Shown here: in pieces, positions 9,301 to 15,782 of the stretch
Layout: the number at the start of each line of letters is the position of its first letter
Position numbering within the stretch: the first letter of the stretch is position 1
Assembly: GCA_015657535.1 (NCBI GenBank)
Contig: JADHZB010000179.1
Coordinates: 1 to 23,524, forward strand
From: Nephromyces sp. MM_2019
Lineage: Eukaryota; Apicomplexa; Aconoidasida; Nephromycida
DNA length: 23,524 bases
Direction: 5' to 3'
Made by a program: the position numbers and the translations under genes
Notes under the pieces: model-generated
Databases searched by the model: none
What the model saw: the letters and a program-made list of their open reading frames with translations, nothing else
Told to the model about the DNA's origin: nothing

Positions 9301-9623
9301 TATACGCCAATAAACCCGCTTAGAGAAGTACCAACGGTAAAACGTAAGAAATACACCAGCTGAGACGCGCACATACACATACAGACAAACACACGGAAGC
9401 AATGTAAAAAAGTGAATTCACACACTGAAAAGCCTCAGCATCATCATACTAAGCGCACTTTAGTCTTACCGACAAGCACTTGACTTATTTGTATGCCAAC
9501 TAGGCTCGAAGCTTGAGGCACAAGCAGGACTGCCTGCTTGTCGAGCATCGCCTTGTAGATCTTCTCAAAACTGCTGCATAAGACAGTCATAAAAGGGTTA
9601 GTTGCAAGGCTCTCAGAGTCCAT
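249..9623 (-). CDS. VPS9-domain protein, predicted Rab5-family GEF (26 exons, 3' end outside window)
   Basis: Manual spliced model with exons, in order of translation: 9623-9470, 9291-9267, 9192-9162, 8921-8880, 8664-8621, 8491-8462, 8312-8276, 8142-8044, 7701-7654, 7482-7432, 6935-6879, 6476-6353, 6313-6276, 6063-6010, 5469-5427, 5244-5163, 4135-4063, 3773-3717, 3482-3444, 2784-2731, 2650-2598, 2446-2368, 2179-2126, 1561-1505, 1068-925, 356-249. All introns are GT-AG. The sum is 1,677 nt (559 codons) without an in-frame stop, and 17 of 25 junctions are phase 0. The last 84 residues match the start of a VPS9 domain, which in other eukaryotes activates Rab5-type GTPases on endosomes. Residues 1-475 are not recognised; they look helical and hydrophobic. 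Low-complexity tracts fall in introns. The next exon, with the rest of the domain, is beyond position 1. The chain as a whole is fairly secure, but individual small exons are not. Confidence 0.65.
357..924 (-). other. intron inside the VPS9 domain, with long pyrimidine tract
   Basis: 568-nt intron between the two VPS9 exons, GTAAAT...TTCAG. Plus-strand positions about 636-780 are G/A-rich (GGGAGGAGGAGGGAGAGG-like), that is a C/T tract on the sense strand. Two shorter open exon-like segments inside it (sense ATTCCCGCATTT... and CGCCTAAATTAG...) do not fit the phase of the flanking exons and are not needed. Confidence 0.5.
925..1068 (-). CDS. VPS9 exon A (residues 476-523 of the model)
   Basis: Largest internal exon, 48 codons, phase 0 at both ends, between acceptor CTACAATACAG and donor GAG|GTAAAT. 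It starts LDCLHTPHEKLGCLKEIQQ. The 'tPxeKLxCL' pattern followed by an amphipathic helix is how the N-terminal half of VPS9 domains begins. About 25 residues then separate this helix from the GDELL motif of the next exon, a longer linker than in Rabex-5-type proteins. The neighbouring introns contain CA repeats and a long pyrimidine tract on the sense strand. A 27-nt open exon candidate (sense CAAGCAACAG...) near 1330-1355 could be inserted upstream in phase but is not needed. Confidence 0.75.
1413..1432. repeat. (CA)10 microsatellite
   Basis: Ten perfect CA units. It lies in the predicted intron 1069-1504, where the sense strand reads (TG)10. Confidence 0.9.
1478..1487 (-). promoter_or_regulatory. 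intronic GTATGTACAC motif, copy 1
   Basis: Plus strand GTGTACATAC. On the sense strand it begins 17 nt inside the intron that follows the exon at 1505-1561 (donor GTAAGC). The 15-mer GGTGGGTGTACATAC at 1473-1487 recurs exactly at 2339-2353. Confidence 0.45.
1505..2784 (-). CDS. VPS9-gene exons 20-24 (residues 377-475)
   Basis: Five exons, in sense order 2784-2731, 2650-2598, 2446-2368, 2179-2126 and 1561-1505. Splice sites are strong: ATTTTTCACAG before 2650, TTTTTTTCTCAG before 2179, donors CAG|GTAGAT, CAG|GTGAGT, CAG|GTAACT and GAT|GTAAGC. The phase-2 join between 2598 and 2446 closes an AAG codon. Peptide hallmarks: DIYRFSSLRYLQCCDYTQ, YLKLYSSIWAHLITSLAPKE, REIRLLRKRPSFAAEMLQ, FNFGALSSKLED. 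These charged, helix-like segments lie immediately N-terminal to the VPS9 domain, where Rabex-type proteins have a helical bundle. No known motif is recognised. Introns are 80-564 nt. Confidence 0.6.
1562..2125 (-). other. intron with A-rich plus-strand tract
   Basis: Plus-strand positions about 1690-2090 are A/G-rich, so the sense strand is T-rich. Several frames on the plus strand read as short K/E-rich peptides interrupted by stops. I read this as intron sequence, not as a decayed gene, because acceptor and donor flanks and exon phase on the minus strand are coherent across it. Confidence 0.5.
2344..2353 (-). promoter_or_regulatory. intronic GTATGTACAC motif, copy 2
   Basis: Plus strand GTGTACATAC. 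It begins 14 nt after the donor GTGAGT that closes the exon at 2368-2446. The 24-bp stretch 2340-2363 matches 5341-5364 at 20 of 24 positions, including a shared CTAAAC. Confidence 0.45.
2785..3443 (-). other. intron with A/G-rich plus-strand tract
   Basis: 659-nt predicted intron. Plus-strand 2806-3240 is A/G-rich and carries K/E-rich frames with in-frame stops. A strong acceptor (sense GCCGTTTTTTTAG) lies at 3297 and is followed by an open stretch EESLDFTVTLQYWL that ends in TGA (3252-3254). A 21-nt exon ending at a weak GTTACT donor would fit the phase, so an extra small exon here cannot be excluded. Confidence 0.45.
3444..5469 (-). CDS. VPS9-gene exons 15-19 (residues 279-376)
   Basis: Exons in sense order 5469-5427, 5244-5163, 4135-4063, 3773-3717 and 3482-3444. 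Strong sites include TCATTTTTCAG before 5244, TTTTGCTTCAAAG before 4135, GCTTTTTTAG before 3773, donors TTT|GTAAGT and ATG|GTAAGT. Phases chain 0-1, 1-2, 2-0, 0-0, 0-0. Peptide hallmarks: LAELEQPSLFTSFDAET, FLESLPTQEKLERFVEKF, VPGLEQDAAIRIYQICNTM, NTLALKDLRKLLS. They look helical and charged; no family recognised. The 1,027-nt intron 4136-5162 is the longest. It contains a skipped alternative exon (sense GAATTCTCCTTG near 4722-4745, peptide EFSLNFRR) that would also fit the phase with different donors, so alternative splicing or a mis-call here is possible. Confidence 0.55.
3918..3929. promoter_or_regulatory. intronic GTGTACGTACAC palindrome, copy 3
   Basis: Perfect 12-bp palindrome GTGTACGTACAC in the same intron as copy 4 (3774-4062), 133 nt after its donor. 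Being palindromic, it could bind a dimer on double-stranded DNA as well as act in RNA. Confidence 0.45.
3997..4008 (-). promoter_or_regulatory. intronic GTGTATGTACAC motif, copy 4
   Basis: Plus strand GTGTACATACAC, 54 nt after the donor TTT|GTAAGT of the exon at 4063-4135 and 79 bp from copy 3. Confidence 0.45.
4190..4600. repeat. degenerate CA-rich tract
   Basis: Plus strand carries CACACA, ACATGCAG, GCATATATG-type words in an irregular 10-13-bp rhythm, including a TGCATGCA palindrome at 4282-4289. On the sense strand of the VPS9 gene it is GT-rich and falls in the 4136-5162 intron. Cys/Val/Tyr-rich minus-strand frames across it are translations of GT repeats. Confidence 0.7.
5345..5354 (-). 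promoter_or_regulatory. intronic GTACGTACAC motif, copy 5
   Basis: Plus strand GTGTACGTAC, 72 nt after the donor TTGG|GTGTGT of the exon at 5427-5469. It shares a 24-bp context with copy 2. Confidence 0.45.
5540..5795. repeat. CA-rich tract
   Basis: Plus strand rich in CACACA, ATACACA and ACGCACAC words. It lies in the predicted 5470-6009 intron and is GT-rich on the sense strand. Confidence 0.7.
5927..5938 (-). promoter_or_regulatory. intronic GTGTATGTACAC motif, copy 6
   Basis: Plus strand GTGTACATACAC, 71 nt after the donor GTGAGT of the exon at 6010-6063. The offset is nearly the same as for copy 5. Confidence 0.45.
6010..7701 (-). CDS. VPS9-gene exons 9-14 (residues 155-278)
   Basis: Exons in sense order 7701-7654, 7482-7432, 6935-6879, 6476-6353, 6313-6276 and 6063-6010. 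Best sites: GCTATTTCTGCAG before 7701 with donor AAA|GTAAGA; TGACTTTTTCCAG before 6935 with donor GAG|GTAAAG; GCTTTCTGCAG before 6313; TTCCTGTACAG before 6063 with TTGG|GTGAGT. Peptide hallmarks: NFEMDAFTLVLASRSK, LNEEDVETMKTRNFMSF, ESAAFCMRRICMTKRIASE, GFLEEALEALLFPYLKMEI, FFASIVHSTAGLMEKLHW. The 6476-6353 exon is the least certain: its first 29 or so codons are Thr/Ser-rich and derive from CA-rich sense sequence, and its acceptor (ATTTACAG) lacks a pyrimidine tract. The intron 6314-6352 is only 39 nt. Confidence 0.55.
6393..6531. repeat. two 22-bp direct repeats, 117 bp apart
   Basis: GATTGATGTGCTTGTGTGTG at 6393 onward recurs at 6510-6531 with two mismatches (GTGTGT against GTAAGT). Together with 6548-6558/6574-6584 (CCGGYGYAATC, also a direct repeat) this marks a GT-rich plus-strand island, opposite in skew to the CA-rich blocks on either side. 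Confidence 0.6.
6960..7395. repeat. CA-rich tract
   Basis: Plus strand rich in CACACA, ACCAACACA and ATACATACCA words. It fills most of the predicted intron 6936-7431. Confidence 0.7.
7611..7640. repeat. 11-bp tandem repeat CCCTTTTTTTT
   Basis: Two complete CCCTTTTTTTT units (7611-7621, 7622-7632) followed by CCCTT, preceded by a T7 run. On the sense strand the intron 7483-7653 is here purine-rich (GGGAAAAAAAA), unlike most other introns of this gene. Confidence 0.8.
8044..8921 (-). CDS. VPS9-gene exons 4-8 (residues 71-154)
   Basis: Exons in sense order 8921-8880, 8664-8621, 8491-8462, 8312-8276 and 8142-8044, phases 0-0, 0-2, 2-2, 2-0, 0-0. Sites: CGCTTTTTCAG before 8921, GTGGTTTTTACAG before 8664, donors TTG|GTATTT, GA|GTAAGA, AA|GTAAAG, GTT|GTAAAT, TTA|GTATTT. 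Peptide hallmarks: STAAELFQAVLCL, LEIWGYMSVEEGII, SIDALAPER, LEEEENISDIIV, FLRIETHILLHTHIP. The last exon could instead end at 8061 with donor GTATGC, which breaks the phase with the next exon unless another is added. The 30- and 37-nt exons are unusually small. No family recognised. Confidence 0.55.
8335..8359. other. 10-bp hairpin, 5-nt loop
   Basis: CGCTGTTTTC (8335-8344), loop GATGT, GAAAACAGCG (8350-8359): a perfect stem. It lies in the predicted intron 8313-8461, so in RNA it would form inside an intron of the VPS9 gene. No known structural RNA is recognised. Confidence 0.6.
9162..9291 (-). CDS. VPS9-gene exons 2-3 (microexons, tentative)
   Basis: Two small exons, 9291-9267 (25 nt) and 9192-9162 (31 nt), chosen because they convert the phase-1 end of exon 1 into the phase-0 start of exon 4. 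The acceptor before 9192 (TTAATTTTCACAG) is excellent; the acceptor before 9291 (CTCTCTAG) and the donors GTTTAT and GTGTGT are weaker. Peptide ETPKTLCLQ then IFPMLLFLCK. All three frames are open at 9192, so the frame here is uncertain, and the true structure may differ. Confidence 0.35.
9470..9623 (-). CDS. VPS9-gene exon 1 with start codon
   Basis: ATG at 9623 in an excellent context (CAAACCATGG), preceded in frame by TAG three codons upstream. 51 codons plus one base, ending at donor TTGTCG|GTAAGA. Peptide begins MDSESLATNPFMTVLCSSFE and continues through KAMLDKQAVLLVPQASS. No signal peptide or transmembrane segment is evident. A large stem (GCTCG 9504-9508 and ACAAGCAGG 9520-9528 pairing with CCTGCTTGT 9533-9541 and CGAGC 9542-9546) lies within the coding sequence. 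The exon could alternatively be internal if the ATATATAG before CAAACCATGG is an acceptor. Confidence 0.6.
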
Positions 9624-9810
9624 GGTTTGCTATATATCTCCGCTCTGATGCGCATGCATAATATATTTTTAATCTCTGGAAGTGGGTGTATGTGCACCGT
9701 CGTTATGTGTGTGTACCCTCTTAGGATGCGCGTGTGTACCATCTCCATAAATCTGCCTTTCTCTGAAGCCTCAATCTATCTCCCACCTTCATTTTATTCA
9801 TGCTCCACAG
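9624..9810. promoter_or_regulatory. candidate divergent promoter
   Basis: 187 bp between the minus-strand ATG at 9623 and a plus-strand ATG at 9811. Contains CGCATGC (9651-9657) inside GCGCATGCAT, an AT-rich stretch (9659-9672) and the GT-rich word GGGTGTATGTGCACC. GCATGC-type elements are common apicomplexan promoter motifs bound by AP2 proteins; the link here is inference, since the organism is not known. Confidence 0.3.
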
Positions 9811-10447
9811 ATGTTTGTGTGTGCGCCTCTTCCTGACACACGCTTACTTTGCCAATTCGATGAGCCTCTTTCCAGCGCCTTTTTACTCGTCAGGTAATGT
9901 CTGCAGTCTACAGTTCCCCATTTGTGCGCATTTTCTTCCAGTCGTTACAGCACACATTCGCTGTGTATGCATGGGTTCTTGCTTAAATGCTAGCTTTACA
10001 GCGCTAACTTCTTAAGAAATCTCCGCCTTTTCGACAGCTTCACTGGGTTTGTGAGTGCAGTTCATTCTGTGCGTTAAGCGGGACTTCTCTTTGTGTGCGA
10101 ATAAGGGGGTAGTCGTTGAACTGGCACTTGCCTTAGCACATGAATACTATCAAGATAGTGGTAGCATCAAAATCCACATATATTACTATACAACCAATCG
10201 CTAACTTGAGTTAAGATCTCTCTTTTCAATGTGTAATACGCTCTTCATTGATATCGAGCAGCTATCATTGCCTACTCTCTTATGTGTAGGTAGCATCTAC
10301 TCTTATCGAGAGGATACACGCATGCTCGGTGACGAGCAAAAAAGAACATTAATTCCAGCATCTTTGCCAAGTAGTGGATTCGTTCTTAGAAGAAGCTTTT
10401 CACTTTGTTAGCAGTGGGGCGGGAATCTGCATGCTCATATAATATGA
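9811..10447 (+). CDS. candidate small spliced gene (5 exons, 70 codons)
   Basis: Exons 9811-9893, 10038-10068, 10137-10160, 10290-10328, 10412-10447. Sites: ATGCTCCACAG|ATG, GTCAG|GTAATG, CCTTTTCGACAG, CACTTGCCTTAG, TCTTATGTGTAG, CACTTTGTTAG. The frame stays open across all joins and ends at TGA 10445-10447. Peptide begins MFVCAPLPDTRLLCQFDEP and includes ASTLIERIHAC. Not recognised. The sense strand has the T-rich intron composition seen in the VPS9 gene. A second frame in the first exon is also open without splicing (to 10015), so frame, start and even existence are uncertain. A genuine gene could extend to the left with a 5' exon. Confidence 0.3.
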
Positions 10448-10620
10448 AGGCAAGAAGAAAGATTGATTTAGAATAGATAGAATTAGACACACAGATTGAG
10501 AGAGATGAAGAATGATTTAGAGTGAGAGACAGAGTTGAAGAGCGAGAGAGAAAAAGAGAGATGAAGAGAGACGAAGAGAGCGATATGCACACCTAGCGAT
10601 GAAGAGAGAAAGGGATCTAG
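10438..10620. repeat. GA-rich tract
   Basis: Plus strand is dominated by GAGAGA, GATGAAGAG and GATTTAGA words, pyrimidine-rich on the minus strand. No frame of note. It follows the candidate stop codon at 10447. Confidence 0.7.
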
Positions 10621-10676
10621 AGGTGACGATAGTTGCGTACATGCACATTCATTCCATTATCGGCAGACTTAAAGGG

Positions 10677-10850
10677 TATATGTATATATGTATATATGTT
10701 TGTGTGCGTATGTATATCTTTATATTTACATATGCGTGAATATAGGTGTATACCTCTATATATCTTTACATGCGTGCATACTTTTAATATCTTTATGCAT
10801 GCATATATCTATAAGTCAGTATAACCATGTATCCACGCATATCTGTATGT
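10677..10850. repeat. TATATG/TGTATA-rich tract
   Basis: Begins with three tandem TATATGTA-like 8-bp units and continues as degenerate TATGTATATC, TACATATGCG words, including TGCATGCA at 10796-10803. Confidence 0.7.
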
Positions 10851-13800
10851 GCATTCTCTCGATTACCGGCTTTACGGATGATTAAAGAGAAAAAACCATA
10901 TAAAAAGCTTAACCAATGCGACATGCACTCCTTTTAAATACCTTTATGAAAGTATAAGCCTTTGGAGGTTATTAATACTTTTCATTATACTATAGCCCTC
11001 TTTACCACAGACTAACAATCTAAAAAGAATATTCGTCACCCGACTCGACGTTATCAAATGCATAGCTCTACAAAATTAGTACTATCGCTTCTACCTCGAG
11101 TAGAAAACCCTAGGTTTTCCATAATCATGAAAAATTTGGATCACCAGCCATAAATACGCAGCAGACTGCCGCTTTACGTCTGAGGCCACAATGATAATAT
11201 CAGTCTGTCACATGTACTTCTATAAGTGTAAAGACTGAAGAAAAAATGCGTCGAAAGTGCACGCACACAAGCTCGGTTTTGATGGGAATATAGAAGCATA
11301 GCGAAGTTTCAACATAATTTACAGCAAAAGCTCGATTCTCAGGATTAACAAAAGGTAACCCGCGGGCATGAAAAAGTGGAAAGCTCTTGTGAAGAATTTT
11401 CGTCTTTTACATTGATCTACGGTGGGTCCTTCATAACCGAAAGTCATACACGTGACACAGTTAGGCACTGCTAAAGCTTAAAATTTGTTGCTATTAGTTC
11501 CAACTTTTATCAAAGGGGAGATACCCGTAAATGTCAGTAAGCAGAGAGCGCAGAGGAATATGGGTGAGATCGATGAAAAACAACTTTTTTCAGGGAATTT
11601 CAGTGTCTGTGGAACATTGCGTCGGTTCACTTCTTGTTCTTTGCGCTTTCGACCCATGCTCATCGAGTATTACATTCATCCCATTCTAAATTCTTAGTAT
11701 CTAGCCAAAAGTTAAGCGCAGTTTAATTTTCACGCCGTGTTTAACCTATTGCACTCTCTCGGGTGGTGCTTAAAGATACATTTTTCGATAAACATTATGC
11801 TATATAATAAGAGATGCTATTCCACCTAACAAGTCGCTACTCACAATTTCAATAGGTTGCTTCTTGTTACAGTATGTATTCTACGTCACTGCAAGGCAAA
11901 TCTGCAAGCCACCTTTCGATCGCCTGAATGATGTATATCTTAAAAACAAGTTGTTTAAGAGATTCTGGATTATCCACCGACATTTCAGGAAGAATCTTTC
12001 TATTAAGAGTTATTTTTGTTTGATAAATTTTGCTTAAAGACAAAATTGACACTCAGATTATTTTAACCTGGGGGGGCATAACGATTACTTCTCGTGTAGC
12101 GCTAAATGTATGGTTTTTGCGTCCCCTTCAAACCTCTCATTATAAAAAAAGAATGAAAGATATAAGTCCGTTAACCAAAACAGTCCGTGCCATGTACTTC
12201 TTGAACTCACGCGAAATAGTTACTGAAGAACGAGCATTACTCGTGTCGTCACTTCATACGCTAATCGGCAAAAAGTATGATTTTGAGCTGAAGGTGACAA
12301 TGACTTTAGACGAAAAGTGACTAAGCTAAGGACGATGAACGGCGCAGCGGATGAAAAAAACCTTCTACTCTTTCTTGGGAAGATAACTTGCACTTGCTGG
12401 TTTCACCTCATTACCATGGGAAATTGACGTACCGCCTTACTAAGGTAGACCGATGCTTTGTCAAAAATTCGATTCAGGGGAAGCGAGAAGAGGGAAAAAT
12501 CCTTTGATGGTTACAGGCAAACAGGTAAACAGTCATAAACTCTTTAGATGAAAGAGAAGAAAGATCCTAACCTATCCCTATAAATAAGAGAAGAAGGATT
12601 CCCCCGGGCAAAGTCATAAATAAATGTTAGAACCAAATTAGAAGATGGAGCGCTGAATGTTTTTCAGGAGCTTCAATGACGCTACACGCATGCCTGATGT
12701 GTGTAGTCATTGGCTACTGCGTGTAGAATTTTGGCTTACAAATTCGAACAGGCACCTTTAATTCGCTGCTACGACAGAAGTTTGCACGCTTTTGCGAGTG
12801 TGACACACCCGAAGTGGGGAGGGCTTACGAGATAATCTGTTGGTGGGCTTTCGAAAGAACTCATCTTCGCATACTGCAAAGTCACGAGTATACCGACTTC
12901 TGGCAGAAACATACATATACACAAATACCATGACCGCCAGCGCAAGTGTGTATAAGCGCTAAAAACGCATTTCCTACACTTAGCTACATAGTTGGAAGCA
13001 TTCAGCTGCACATTTTTTCGTTCAAGTCAAATATAGACTTGTTTTTTTTCTGCCGCAAGTCTTTTTACAAATAATATAAGTATCTTATTTTATGGTTGTA
13101 AAACAGCAGCCACTGCCTTTTTATAAAGATCATGGATACTATGGTTCAATAGAGTATTGATACTTCTAGAAAAAAAAAGGGATGAGTTCGATACAGTTGT
13201 TCGCATAGTGCTTCAAATGCAATTACTCGCATAATAAGATACATAATAAAGCGCTATCGTTTTCGCTACAACTTAATAGTTTCAGTAAGTTTTGCTCTAT
13301 CTCATGATACTGTGTGATAGCCCATAAAAATGATTTGAGATCAAGTCTATTAGATTTTAGGCTGCTTTCCAGTGGGATTGCAATGTTCTCTTGCGCCGTT
13401 CTGAGGAGATATCTTATGCTGCTTTTTAATTGCTTTTTTTAATCTCATAAACTTTCTTTCGAGTTTTCTTCTGGTTTCCTCTAACCTGACGAATTTTCAT
13501 AATTTCTATCTTCTTATTGAAGTGCGAAGCTTTTGTGGCACTCGAAAACTTGAGTGCTTTTTCTTTTGGCGTTTTGTAGCAAGCGCAGCCTCAGCAATAC
13601 CTTTCGTTGTGTTTACGACCTCGTGAGAAAGGACACTTTGGCATTTATTCATAATAATATAAAAATAACTGCATGGGCATGTTTGAGGTGTCTTATGTCT
13701 CAGAAGAGTTTTCAGAAGGGTCTATGATGTGCAATCAGAGGAAAAATTGCTGGTTTCATATCGAACCCTAATGCAACATAATTTTAAGTCTTCTAGCTAA

Positions 13801-14217
13801 TCAAGTCAATATTCTTAAAAAAAGTACCTTCGACTCCCAGAAACTTAACCTTGCTTAGTGTAGGTCCCTAATAAAATCAGGTCTAAGCGCCTCATGAAAT
13901 CACAATAAATCGAAGATGCAGTTTTTCCCTTCACGCTGGATATGGTCTTTGATTCTTTTATCGCTATTCTTGTGGTTTTCTATATTGTTGAGTAGATATA
14001 TTAAGGTGCATTATCAGCACCAATCGCAAGAGCATGCAATTCCCTGCCCATCTGAATCGATATTCTCTCGATTTACGCATATTACTCCCTCTACATATTA
14101 GGTTATTCTGGGATGCTATATGATTTAGCATCCCCCACAACAAATTATTGCTGCGATGTCCCCCTCGATATTAGCACTTATATTGTGCCCCTCCTGTTTT
14201 CTAGTTGCCCCACTCAC
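10851..14217. other. unique DNA with isolated exon-like segments
   Basis: No simple repeats and no frame longer than chance predicts at this base composition; the 96-codon plus frame 12030-12320 is within chance. Exon-like segments with good splice sites and an open frame: plus 11594-about 11666 (acceptor CAACTTTTTTCAG, donor GTATTA, peptide GISVSVEHCVGSLLVLCAF) and minus 12899-12829 (acceptor TGTTTCTGCCAG, donor GTAAGC, peptide VGILVTLQYAKMSSFE). I could not chain them into a gene. Nothing else recognised. Confidence 0.4.
14110..14134. other. 9-bp hairpin, 7-nt loop
   Basis: GGGATGCTA (14110-14118), loop TATGATT, TAGCATCCC (14126-14134), a perfect stem followed on the plus strand by CC. It lies about 250 bp beyond the stop codon of the 465-codon minus-strand gene and could be in its 3' untranslated region or in a downstream intron. 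Confidence 0.5.
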
Positions 14218-14363
14218 CTCTCACATCATCTAAGATATAAATGACCACTGGTAACATACATGCTTTTCCTATAGCTGCAAGTAATATTTCCTGGTAAATT
14301 TCCTATACGTAGTCCACACGTAAAGTATGCGCTGCTCATTACTTTACTGTCATGTATTGACAT
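14218..14363 (-). CDS. candidate first two exons of a minus-strand gene
   Basis: ATG at 14363 in a good context (AAACCATG), 16-nt exon to 14348, donor GTAAAG, 73-nt intron, acceptor ATTACTTGCAG, second exon 14274-14218 ending at donor GAGAG|GTGAGT. The join is in phase and gives a peptide beginning MSIHDTIGKACMLPVVIY and ending ILDDVR. Only 21 bp separate this start from the stop codon of the upstream gene, an unusual spacing in an intron-rich genome, and I found no convincing third exon. Not recognised. Confidence 0.25.
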
Positions 14364-14384
14364 GGTTTGCTTTCACGCTAATCT

Positions 14385-15782
14385 TTATCTCCCAGGAAAG
14401 TTTTTGAATAAAAATAAGCAGCGCGCCTCATTCTTTTCTTCAAGCAGCCTCCTTCTTTCCCGCAGTCTCTCTGCTGCTGCAAGAAATCCCATTTCAATTT
14501 CTGGTGCTGGCTGAGCTTTGTGATATTCCCCTTGGAAACCCCGGAAATTGGTACGCGAAGACTCACGAGTCTTTGCGTGAGCTACTGCATGACAAGGCAG
14601 TTGGCAAGGCTTGTAGGGTTTGGTACAGGTATCATTGATAGCTTTTTTATATGGAAGGTAACTTGGATGATTATTTTTAGTTGACTGGGAGTTTTTAACT
14701 TCATGCTTAGCCGCAGTTAACATTTGCTCAGGCTGCGTGCTAGCTTGGGCTTCTTTTTCACCCAAATTATTGCCGTTCAATGAGACCTTGCGAACGACAG
14801 CTTGCTTGCTCGACAGGACCACTTTTGATGACGAGCTTCTTCTGCCATCCTGGCTTATTTTGTATTTTCGCTGCGATTGTTTAATCGTTGAAGCTCCCCG
14901 TGAATTTTGAGTTCCAGGGGCATCAGCAAGGTGTGTAATCTTTGGTATTATCGTGCTCCCAATAGCCTTGAGGATTGGATATTGTATCTGCGTTTTAAGG
15001 ACGGTCGTCTGCCCTGTAATTACCTTTGAAACAGTCGAGCCATTTTCACCATGTCTGTCTCCGCTCATTATCACTCCTTTCCGTTTTTTTTTATTTTTCC
15101 TATCAAATTCAGTTGTCTGTGAAACCTTATAGTTTGAATTCATCGAGTCATCAGGAATGTTCCCGTTTCTTGCCCCGGTTGGAGTGGAGTGCGTCGCATA
15201 TATAACGCCGTTATCAATAGAAACGTTATATCCCACACCATCACATGGCAATAGGCCTTTATATGCATTGCTTTCGTGAACACTCCCCCCATATCTATCT
15301 GTCTCCCAGTTTCCTACTGTGTCACTCAATTGTTTACTTTTCATGCCCATCCCTATTGGGGAGCTCAGAGAGTCCCTCATGGGTTTTTTGCCCATTTCTG
15401 CCGCGCAATTACTTCTGTCCAATGTAGTGCCGCCGTCCAGGCTTGCTTCTTTATTTTCCATGGCTGCTAATCTGGACATTCGCACCTCGAGGGGGGCAAA
15501 GAATGTCATGTACGTAGTGGCGGCATTGAAGCCAGGAGGTTTATCAGTCGCTGCATGTAGGCGCCTTTGAAAATGATGATATCTTATCTTGCGTTGCAGT
15601 TCCTTAGCAGAATTTCCTATATCTACGGTTAGGAAGACAGGGACATAGAGTGAACTATTCATACGCATGCCGTCATGAGACAGATGTATCCCTTGGTGCC
15701 AACTAATTTTTTGGAATGTAGTGCTCACGGAGATAGTACAATGAACACCATGGCGAAAAAATAGCCCGCTAAAAGATATCAT
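14385..15782 (-). CDS. unrecognised 465-residue protein
   Basis: The only long uninterrupted frame in the window: 465 codons without a stop at roughly 40% GC is far beyond chance, so it is coding or very recently so. The first ATG (15782) follows an in-frame TAG six codons upstream; M39 or M41 are alternative starts, and an upstream exon cannot be excluded because acceptor-like AGs precede the ATG. Layout: residues 42-110 look folded (YVPVFLTVDIGNSAKEL, FNAATTYMTFFAPLEVRMS); 110-430 are Ser/Asn/Thr/Lys-rich and probably disordered; a basic cluster DRKNKKKRKG (227-236) could be a nuclear localisation signal; 430-454 form a charged helix (LAAAERLRERRRLLEE), a likely short coiled coil. No signal peptide or membrane segment. 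Ends at TAA 14385-14387. The standard code is supported, since no in-frame TAA, TAG or TGA occurs. Function unknown. Confidence 0.8.
   Translation of the reverse strand: MISFSGLFFRHGVHCTISVSTTFQKISWHQGIHLSHDGMRMNSSLYVPVFLTVDIGNSAKELQRKIRYHHFQRRLHAATDKPPGFNAATTYMTFFAPLEVRMSRLAAMENKEASLDGGTTLDRSNCAAEMGKKPMRDSLSSPIGMGMKSKQLSDTVGNWETDRYGGSVHESNAYKGLLPCDGVGYNVSIDNGVIYATHSTPTGARNGNIPDDSMNSNYKVSQTTEFDRKNKKKRKGVIMSGDRHGENGSTVSKVITGQTTVLKTQIQYPILKAIGSTIIPKITHLADAPGTQNSRGASTIKQSQRKYKISQDGRRSSSSKVVLSSKQAVVRKVSLNGNNLGEKEAQASTQPEQMLTAAKHEVKNSQSTKNNHPSYLPYKKAINDTCTKPYKPCQLPCHAVAHAKTRESSRTNFRGFQGEYHKAQPAPEIEMGFLAAAERLRERRRLLEEKNEARCLFLFKNFPGR

Noticed and set aside
12030..12320. 96-codon plus-strand frame as a gene
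   Set aside because: At this base composition several frames of this length are expected by chance in 23 kb; it starts with TTG and has no recognisable motif.
13755..13775. T-loop-like GGTTCGATA on the minus strand as a tRNA
   Set aside because: No paired T stem, no matching D or anticodon arms.
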